Below are positions 1 through 3,911 of a stretch of DNA of 6,435 bases, one piece after another; positions within the stretch are counted from its first letter, which is position 1, and each line of letters starts with the position of its first letter. The position numbers and the translations under genes are program-made. This DNA is from an uncultured bacterium (lineage in GTDB: Bacteria; Actinomycetota; Actinomycetes; S36-B12), in NCBI GenBank assembly GCA_903954205.1, contig CAJBMR010000276.1, positions 1 through 6,435 on the forward strand, in the 5' to 3' direction. A model generated the notes under the pieces. It did no database searches. It had not been told where the DNA came from and was given only the letters and a program-made list of their open reading frames with translations.

Positions 1-435
1 GAGATTCATGCTGCTGGCGCCGAGGGCATCCTGGTCAATCTCGGCGGTGATGTCAGCGTGCGTGGGACCGCCGGCGGCAGCGACTGGACGGTCGGCATCC
101 AAGACGATCGCGTCACCGGCTCACCGGTCGTGTGGCAGATGAAGTTGAACGGCGACTGCCGCTCCGTCGCTACTTCATCGTCGCTGCGCCGCCGGTGGAA
201 TGGTCGCCACCACGTGATCGATCCGATCACCGGCCAGCCGTCGCAGTCGGACCTGGCCCAGGTCACCGTCGCCGCTCCTACGGGCTGGCAGGCAGAGGCA
301 GCGACGACGTACGCGCTGGTCCGTGGCTCGCGAGCGGCCACCGACTGGCTGGAGGCCAACTCGCTCGAGGCCCTGCTCTTCCCGCACGATCCCGCTTCAC
401 CGCCCCTACGAGTACGGGAGACCCACAATGTTTGA
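1..435 (+). CDS. apbE: FAD:protein FMN transferase (ApbE family), C-terminal part, cut by the left edge
   Basis: Open from the first base; 144 residues are visible, so the N-terminal half lies outside. ApbE enzymes attach FMN from FAD to a Thr/Ser of extracytoplasmic flavoproteins. Family blocks are visible in order: GILVNLGGDVSVRG (residues 9-22), WTVGIQD (29-35), SVATSSSLRRRW (55-66), HHVIDPITGQP (70-80) and WQAEAATTYALVRG (96-109). The HHVIDPxTG block is the family hallmark. In the last block, where many ApbE proteins have a metal-binding Asp in a D-A-x-A-T setting, this one has Glu99; actinobacterial members often vary here, so it need not be inactive. The C-terminal tail after about residue 126 is Pro/Arg-rich and not conserved. 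The stop TGA (433-435) overlaps the next gene by 8 bases, which suggests translational coupling with the heme membrane protein. The family call is firm; the target flavoprotein is not visible. Confidence 0.9.
   Translation, partial: EIHAAGAEGILVNLGGDVSVRGTAGGSDWTVGIQDDRVTGSPVVWQMKLNGDCRSVATSSSLRRRWNGRHHVIDPITGQPSQSDLAQVTVAAPTGWQAEAATTYALVRGSRAATDWLEANSLEALLFPHDPASPPLRVRETHNV
416..420 (+). promoter_or_regulatory. Ribosome binding site for the ferric-reductase-like gene
   Basis: GGGAG lies 7 bases before the ATG at 428, inside the end of the ApbE reading frame. It fixes the start at 428 rather than the upstream in-frame ATG at 323, which would bury 35 extra codons in ApbE coding sequence. Confidence 0.65.
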
Positions 436-1069
436 TGCCCTCGCCAACATCCCGTGGACATGGCTTCTCATCCGCGCCTCTGGCATCACCGCGTGGGGAC
501 TTCTCACCGCTGTCGTCGTGTGGGGAATCCTGCTGCGCACCCGCGTGCTGGGACGCGTCGCATCACCGCAGGGACTGCTCGTCATGCACCGCTGGCTCAG
601 CGCCCTCGCCCTGGGGTTCCTCTTCCTGCATATGGGGCTGCTGCTGATCGACCCCGCCGTGCAATTCACGCCGACGCAGCTCCTCATCCCCTTCACCTCG
701 ACATGGCAGCCCTTCGCCGTGGGCCTCGGGACCGTTGCCCTATGGATGCTCATCCCCGTCTCGGTGATGGGACGCCTGCGCTCACGGCTGGGCAAGGCGG
801 GCAACGCCTGGTTCCGCCGCACCCACCTCATCGCCTACGCCGCATGGCCGGTCGCCACCGCGCACTACGTGCTCGCCGGCACCGATGCCATCGCCCAGTG
901 GTCGGTCGCCCTGCTCATTGCCGGCACGTCACTGATCGTCCTCGCCCTCCTGGCGCGGGCATTCGTGCCGCCGGCCGCGCCGCGGCGAGCCGCCACGGCG
1001 GCTGAGAAGGCACCCGCTGTCGCGAACGCCGCAGCCGAGGCCCCGGCCGAGCCGGCGCTCGTCTCGTAG
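428..1069 (+). CDS. Ferric-reductase-like heme-binding membrane protein
   Basis: A 213-residue integral membrane protein with about five hydrophobic segments (roughly 11-35, 49-73, 94-116, 130-150 and 157-180). Four histidines stand in two pairs: His54 and His68 in the second segment (H-x13-H) and His133 and His146 in the fourth (H-x12-H). This is the bis-heme pattern of the ferric reductase/YedZ-like transmembrane family, so the protein probably carries two b hemes and passes electrons across the membrane. It lacks the FAD/NAD(P)H-binding half of full ferric reductases and NADPH oxidases, so it needs a separate donor or acceptor. The C-terminal tail (181-213) is rich in Ala, Pro and Glu and probably disordered. 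It overlaps the ApbE gene, and ApbE, FMN-binding protein and such a membrane protein are a known combination in flavin-based extracytoplasmic electron transfer. The partner and direction of electron flow are inferred, not seen. Confidence 0.82.
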   Translation: MFDALANIPWTWLLIRASGITAWGLLTAVVVWGILLRTRVLGRVASPQGLLVMHRWLSALALGFLFLHMGLLLIDPAVQFTPTQLLIPFTSTWQPFAVGLGTVALWMLIPVSVMGRLRSRLGKAGNAWFRRTHLIAYAAWPVATAHYVLAGTDAIAQWSVALLIAGTSLIVLALLARAFVPPAAPRRAATAAEKAPAVANAAAEAPAEPALVS

Positions 1070-1082
1070 CCCGGCGCTCCGT

Positions 1083-2033
1083 CTAGTAACGAGGCGCCAC
1101 CGACCTCGGCAGGGCCGCGAGGTCCGCCAGGTCGGTGGCGCTTAGCCGCACGTTCACGGCCGCGGCGTTCTCCTCGAGCCAGCGTCGGCGCTTCGTGCCC
1201 GGGATCGGGACAACGTGCTCGCCCTGTGCGAGCACCCAGGCGAGGGATACCTGCGCCGCGGTCACTCCACGACGCTCCGCGACCATGCGCACGCCATCGA
1301 CAATGGCGGAGTTGGCCGCCATCGCCTCCGGGGTGAAGCGCGGATTCGCCGAGCGGAAGTCGCCCTCGCCGATCGTCTCCGCGGTGAGCGCACCGGTGAG
1401 GAATCCCCGCCCGAGCGGACAGTAGGCGAGGAACCCAATACCGCGCTCCTCCGTGAGTGCGAGTACGCCGTTGACGACGTTCTCATCGGTCCACAGCGAG
1501 AGTTCGCTTTGCACGCTCGACACCGGATGGACCACATCAGCCGCGAGGATCTCTTCAGCGGTCGCCTCGGACAGGCCCAGGTAGCGGACCTTGCCCACCG
1601 CGACCAACTCGGCCATCGCGCCCCATGTCTCCTCGATCGGGACCTCGGGGTCCACGCGATGCAATTGGTAGAGGTCAATCGTGTCGATGCCGATTCGCGC
1701 CAGCGAGGCGTCACACGCGGCCCGAATGTGCTCGGGGCTCCCGTCACGCCCATAGGTGGTCGCGTCGATCGGCACGAGGCCCGCCTTGGTCGCAATGACC
1801 ACGCGGTCGCGCATGCCCGCGCGCACGACGTACTCGCGGATTATCTCCTCGTTGGTGAAGGGCCCGTAGACGTCGGCCGTGTCGAGCAGCGTGATGCCGA
1901 GATCCACGGCGCGGTGCAGGGTGGCCTCCACCTCGGCCGGATCAGCGTCGGCGACGTTGTAGGCCCACGACATCGGCATGCACCCGAGCCCGATGGCACT
2001 CACCTCGAGCTCACCCAGCATGCGCTGCTCCAT
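1083..2033 (-). CDS. Aldo/keto reductase, NADP-dependent
   Basis: A complete 316-residue aldo/keto reductase, the usual length for a single (beta/alpha)8 barrel. Enzymes of this family reduce aldehydes or ketones with NADPH in the cytoplasm. The catalytic tetrad is intact: Asp51 and Tyr56 in LLDTADVYG, Lys83 in IATKAG, and His125 in LYQLHRVD. The C-terminal IPGTKRRRWLEEN block (277-289) is the cofactor 2'-phosphate-binding motif. The overall pattern (GLGCMPMS near the N terminus, YCPLGRGFLTG at 204-214) resembles the YakC/AKR13-like bacterial oxidoreductases; the substrate cannot be told. The frame stays open upstream to 2243, but the ATG at 2033 is chosen because family homology begins there and AGGGAG precedes it; the longer form would overlap the divergent membrane-protein gene. 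Its stop faces that of the ferric-reductase-like gene with 13 bases between them. Confidence 0.93.
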   Translation of the reverse strand: MEQRMLGELEVSAIGLGCMPMSWAYNVADADPAEVEATLHRAVDLGITLLDTADVYGPFTNEEIIREYVVRAGMRDRVVIATKAGLVPIDATTYGRDGSPEHIRAACDASLARIGIDTIDLYQLHRVDPEVPIEETWGAMAELVAVGKVRYLGLSEATAEEILAADVVHPVSSVQSELSLWTDENVVNGVLALTEERGIGFLAYCPLGRGFLTGALTAETIGEGDFRSANPRFTPEAMAANSAIVDGVRMVAERRGVTAAQVSLAWVLAQGEHVVPIPGTKRRRWLEENAAAVNVRLSATDLADLAALPRSVAPRY

Positions 2034-2038
2034 GTGCA

Positions 2039-2044
2039 CTCCCT
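2039..2044 (-). promoter_or_regulatory. Ribosome binding site for the aldo/keto reductase
   Basis: Reading the minus strand, AGGGAG lies 5 bases before the ATG at 2033. It rules out the longer open frame and also disfavours the in-frame GTG at 2039-2037, which would overlap the site. Confidence 0.65.
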
Positions 2045-2061
2045 GTCGTAGGCGGGCTCGG

Positions 2062-2068
2062 TACGTTA
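2062..2068. promoter_or_regulatory. Possible -10 boxes for the divergent aldo/keto reductase and membrane-protein genes
   Basis: In the 85-base divergent spacer, TACGTT (2062-2067, + strand) and TAACGT (2068-2063, - strand) overlap, and both fit TANNNT. No clear -35 hexamer stands at 16-18 bases for either direction. One box could serve either strand or both, but TANNNT is a short motif and this is a weak call. Confidence 0.22.
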
Positions 2069-2106
2069 GTCCAGTGAGTCCGACGCAGTAGCGGGCGCCC
2101 ACCGCC

Positions 2107-2113
2107 GAGGAGG
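2107..2113 (+). promoter_or_regulatory. Ribosome binding site for the small membrane-protein gene
   Basis: GAGGAGG followed by 5 bases and ATG at 2119. This strong site supports a short, unrecognised gene as real. Confidence 0.7.
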
Positions 2114-2118
2114 CCACG

Positions 2119-2511
2119 ATGTCCCTGACCCGATACGCCGGAGCAATGCTCATCGAACGCGTCGGAGTGGGTGCTGCTGCGGGCCTTGCCCCGGGTGTGC
2201 TCCTCAAGGCCTTCGGCATCGAGGAGACCGAGGACTCCCCCACGCTGCGCTACTTCGCCCGCCTCTTCGCCGTGCGCAACGCCGTGCTCGGAGTCCTGGT
2301 GTGGGAGGCGCGCCACGACCCGCGTCGCCTCGAGCGGGTGGCCTGGATCAACGCCGCGACCGAGGTCCTCGACGCCGCTGCGGCTGCAGCCCCCTTGGCC
2401 ACGGGACGCACAAAGCCGCAGGCCGCCGCAGGTGCCATCGGAGCCTCGCTCGCCGTGAGCGCCGCCTTCGCCGGACTGGCCCTGCGCGCACGCCGCAGCA
2501 TCCCGTCCTGA
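2119..2511 (+). CDS. Small four-helix membrane protein of unknown function (DUF4267-like)
   Basis: A 130-residue protein that I cannot assign to a function. Four hydrophobic segments are visible at about 10-33, 44-63, 74-95 and 102-122. Between the first two is a short acidic stretch (EETEDS, 35-40). The central region ARLFAVRNAVLGVLVWEARHD (47-67) followed by WINAATEVLDAAAA resembles actinobacterial small membrane proteins grouped near DUF4267, in which a conserved R-x-F-x-x-R-x-x-x-L-G pattern recurs; this match is from memory and only moderate. The start is set by a strong GAGGAGG site. The gene lies 30 bases before the DUF1185-family gene on the same strand, so the two are probably co-transcribed, but nothing shows a shared role. 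Confidence 0.75.
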   Translation: MSLTRYAGAMLIERVGVGAAAGLAPGVLLKAFGIEETEDSPTLRYFARLFAVRNAVLGVLVWEARHDPRRLERVAWINAATEVLDAAAAAAPLATGRTKPQAAAGAIGASLAVSAAFAGLALRARRSIPS

Positions 2512-2530
2512 GAGAGTGAGCGCCCGATCC

Positions 2531-2537
2531 AAGGAGG
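2531..2537 (+). promoter_or_regulatory. Near-perfect ribosome binding site for the DUF1185-family gene
   Basis: AAGGAGG, 4 bases before ATG at 2542. It is the strongest Shine-Dalgarno match in the window and suggests high translation of this gene within its operon. Confidence 0.75.
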
Positions 2538-2541
2538 CACG

Positions 2542-3105
2542 ATGGTCGACATCCGCGTCGTGAGCGTCACGCTCACCGAGATCCACGCCGAGGCAGGGGC
2601 ACCGGTATCGCCACCCACCCGCAAGGTGGTCGCGGCTGCCGTCGTGGGCAATCCCCTTGCGGGCAAGCCCCTCGTCGCGGACCTCGGTGAACTCGAGGAG
2701 ATGAGCGCAGAGGTCGCAGGGATTCTCGTGCAACGTGCCCTCGAAGTGCTGGCCAGCGCCGGCGTCACGCCTGACCAGGTGCGCGGCTACGGCAAGGGGG
2801 CGATCGTCGGCACGCGCGGCGAGCTCGAGCACACCGCTGCCGTGCTGCACCCGCGTTTCGGCGCGCCGGTGCGCGCGGCGATCGGCGGTGGGGCAGACAT
2901 CATCCCGGGCACCAAGAAGGTGGCCGGTCCCGGAGCGGCCATCACCATGCCCATCGGCAACAAGGACGACAGATGGGTCTTCGACGACATGGATTCCGCT
3001 GAGATCACGATTCCGGATGCTCCGCGCGACGACGAGATCCTCATCGCACTCGTGCTCTCGACAGGTGGACGACCCCACGCACGCGTCAAGAAGCCGGGGG
3101 CATGA
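2542..3105 (+). CDS. Amino acid synthesis family protein (PF06684, DUF1185)
   Basis: A 187-residue soluble protein, close to the usual length of about 190 for this family. The family signature fills the centre: YGKGAIVGTRGELEHTAA (83-100), VLHPRFGAPVRAAIGGG (101-117), a DIIPGTKKV block (119-127), then an AITMPIGNKDD block (133-143) and DAPRDDEILIAL (159-170), ending in GGRPHARVKK. Structural work on a Bordetella member showed a variant of the chorismate mutase (AroH-type) fold, from which a role in amino acid metabolism was suggested; no reaction is established. Members often sit in catabolic clusters. Here the gene follows a membrane protein by 30 bases and its stop is 1 base from the EthD-domain gene, so it is most likely co-translated with EthD. 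Family membership is confident, function open. Confidence 0.88.
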   Translation: MVDIRVVSVTLTEIHAEAGAPVSPPTRKVVAAAVVGNPLAGKPLVADLGELEEMSAEVAGILVQRALEVLASAGVTPDQVRGYGKGAIVGTRGELEHTAAVLHPRFGAPVRAAIGGGADIIPGTKKVAGPGAAITMPIGNKDDRWVFDDMDSAEITIPDAPRDDEILIALVLSTGGRPHARVKKPGA

Positions 3106-3106
3106 C

Positions 3107-3406
3107 ATGAAGGTGATGATCGGGCTCGTACGTCGAGACGACATGAGTCACGAAGAGTTCGCCCAGTGGTGGACCCAGGAACACGCTCCACTGGCTAGCA
3201 CCCTCCCGGGCGTGCGCAGGATCTGCTTCAACCTGCTCGAGGACGGCGCACCCTTCGACGGCATCGCGGAGCTGTGGTTCGACTCGGCTGATGCGGCGGA
3301 TGCGGCGTACGCGACCGAGATCGGCAAAGCCGTGGCCGCTGACTCACTCGCGCACGTGTCCTCGCGCGTGCGGATGCCTGTGGAGGAGCACGCGATCCTC
3401 GGCTAG
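3107..3406 (+). CDS. EthD-domain protein (dimeric alpha/beta barrel)
   Basis: A 99-residue protein of EthD type. Near the N terminus it has LVRRDDMSHEEFAQWWTQEH (7-26), which fits the EthD pattern of a basic pair, then M-S-x-E-x-F-x-x-W-W and a conserved His (His26) after the second helix. The rest follows the ferredoxin-like layout, with a strand around ICFNL (39-43) and another around ELWFDS (55-60). EthD was named from ethyl tert-butyl ether degradation in Rhodococcus, where it is needed but its chemistry is unclear; other relatives include small dimeric-barrel enzymes and accessory proteins of catabolic routes. The ATG lies 1 base after the DUF1185 stop, with only a weak GGGGG (3096-3100) upstream, so translation probably depends on coupling. 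The stop TAG overlaps that of the opposing SRPBCC gene. Confidence 0.87.
   Translation: MKVMIGLVRRDDMSHEEFAQWWTQEHAPLASTLPGVRRICFNLLEDGAPFDGIAELWFDSADAADAAYATEIGKAVAADSLAHVSSRVRMPVEEHAILG
3290..3307 (+). repeat. Tandem 9-base duplication inside the EthD gene
   Basis: GATGCGGCG occurs twice head to tail and encodes Asp-Ala-Ala twice (residues 62-67), in frame. It is probably a simple small duplication in an Ala-rich helix rather than a functional element. Confidence 0.6.
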
Positions 3407-3837
3407 TGCTCGCAGTGCTTCTTGAGCCCCTTCGTAGCGCCCTTCAGGGTATCGCCGAGTGCCTTCTTCATGATGAAGCCCGGCAGTGGCAGCGACGGAT
3501 CGATCGAGAGGGTGAGCGTGGCCTCCGTGCCCGCGCCCTTGGGCGTGAGCGACCACGATCCGCTGGCGTCCTTCTGCGCCTTGCTCGGGGCGACGAGCTT
3601 CCAGGACATGCCTGAGTCCGTGTGGGCGTAGTCGACCTCGAACTCGTCCTTGGCCACCTTGACGTCATTGACCTGACGTGCGCGGGCAGGCCGGCCATCG
3701 GCGTCGGTGGAGAGCACCTCGGCGGACACGCAGCCCGGGAACCAGTCGACCTGGCCGGGGATATTGCGAATCACCGCGAGGACCTGATCGAGCGGCGCGT
3801 TGATCGTCACGGTCTCGGATCCGGATACAGCACCCAT
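3403..3837 (-). CDS. SRPBCC family protein (polyketide cyclase/dehydrase-like START fold)
   Basis: A 144-residue soluble protein of the SRPBCC superfamily, about the normal length. The opening SETVTINAPLDQVLAVIRNI (7-26) is the typical first strand plus 'APxxxVxxxI' helix, followed by DWFPGCVSAEVLS (31-43), the W-x-P-x-x-x-x-x-x-V region of Polyketide_cyc2-type members. The middle has alternating strands (DEFEVDYAH, SGMSWKLV, GSWSLTPKG, TEATLTLSID), and the C terminus forms the long helix that closes the pocket (about 121-141). Such proteins bind hydrophobic ligands or act as cyclases or co-factors; no catalytic residue can be read from sequence. There is no Shine-Dalgarno site; instead a TAGCGT box ends 6 bases before ATG, which suits a leaderless mRNA. 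It diverges from the large flavoenzyme gene and may share regulation with it, but a functional link is only inferred. Confidence 0.86.
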   Translation of the reverse strand: MGAVSGSETVTINAPLDQVLAVIRNIPGQVDWFPGCVSAEVLSTDADGRPARARQVNDVKVAKDEFEVDYAHTDSGMSWKLVAPSKAQKDASGSWSLTPKGAGTEATLTLSIDPSLPLPGFIMKKALGDTLKGATKGLKKHCEH

Positions 3838-3843
3838 GGGTTC

Positions 3844-3849
3844 ACGCTA
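3844..3849 (-). promoter_or_regulatory. Likely -10 box for a leaderless SRPBCC transcript
   Basis: On the minus strand TAGCGT (fits TANNNT) is followed by 6 bases and then the ATG at 3837, so transcription would begin at or beside the A of the start codon. No Shine-Dalgarno sequence is present. The same hexamer stands mirrored before the divergent gene. No convincing -35 is seen. Confidence 0.5.
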
Positions 3850-3897
3850 GGCGCCCGGACGGGTCGGCGGGGCCGCTTCTCCAAAGTGGGCAGGCGA

Positions 3898-3903
3898 TAG
3901 CGT
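3898..3903 (+). promoter_or_regulatory. Likely -10 box for a leaderless or near-leaderless flavoenzyme transcript
   Basis: TAGCGT, preceded by GCGA, lies 8 bases before ATG at 3912. Transcription would start 0-3 bases ahead of the start codon. The 8-base gap (CTGGCGCC) contains no Shine-Dalgarno match. A -35 hexamer is not evident, as is common for actinobacterial promoters. Confidence 0.48.
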
Positions 3904-3911
3904 CTGGCGCC

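Noticed and set aside
323..427. Earlier start of the ferric-reductase-like gene at 323
   Set aside because: The extra 35 residues are Arg/Pro-rich, lie within ApbE coding sequence in another frame, and there is a ribosome site for the ATG at 428.
1052..1079. Direct repeat CCGGCGCTC (1052-1060 and 1071-1079) around the end of the ferric-reductase-like gene
   Set aside because: It is a direct, not inverted, repeat, forms no terminator hairpin, and a 9-base G/C repeat is easily found by chance in this composition.
1057..1093. Possible terminator hairpin between the first two convergent genes
   Set aside because: Only a stem of about 5 pairs (CTCGT with ACGAG) with a long loop is possible, and no T run follows on either strand.
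1215..2051. Plus-strand open frame of 278 codons inside the aldo/keto reductase gene
   Set aside because: It is opposite an enzyme with a full catalytic tetrad; the translation is rich in Arg, His and Asp and resembles no protein family.
2034..2243. Longer N terminus for the aldo/keto reductase, starting at 2243
   Set aside because: The extra 70 residues show no family similarity and overlap the divergent membrane-protein gene, while AGGGAG supports ATG at 2033.
2011..3144. Minus-strand open frame of 377 codons opposite the membrane-protein and DUF1185 genes
   Set aside because: It lies antisense across two genes with clear family matches and strong ribosome sites. Its His/Arg/Gly-rich composition is typical of a GC-rich shadow frame, and it matches no family.
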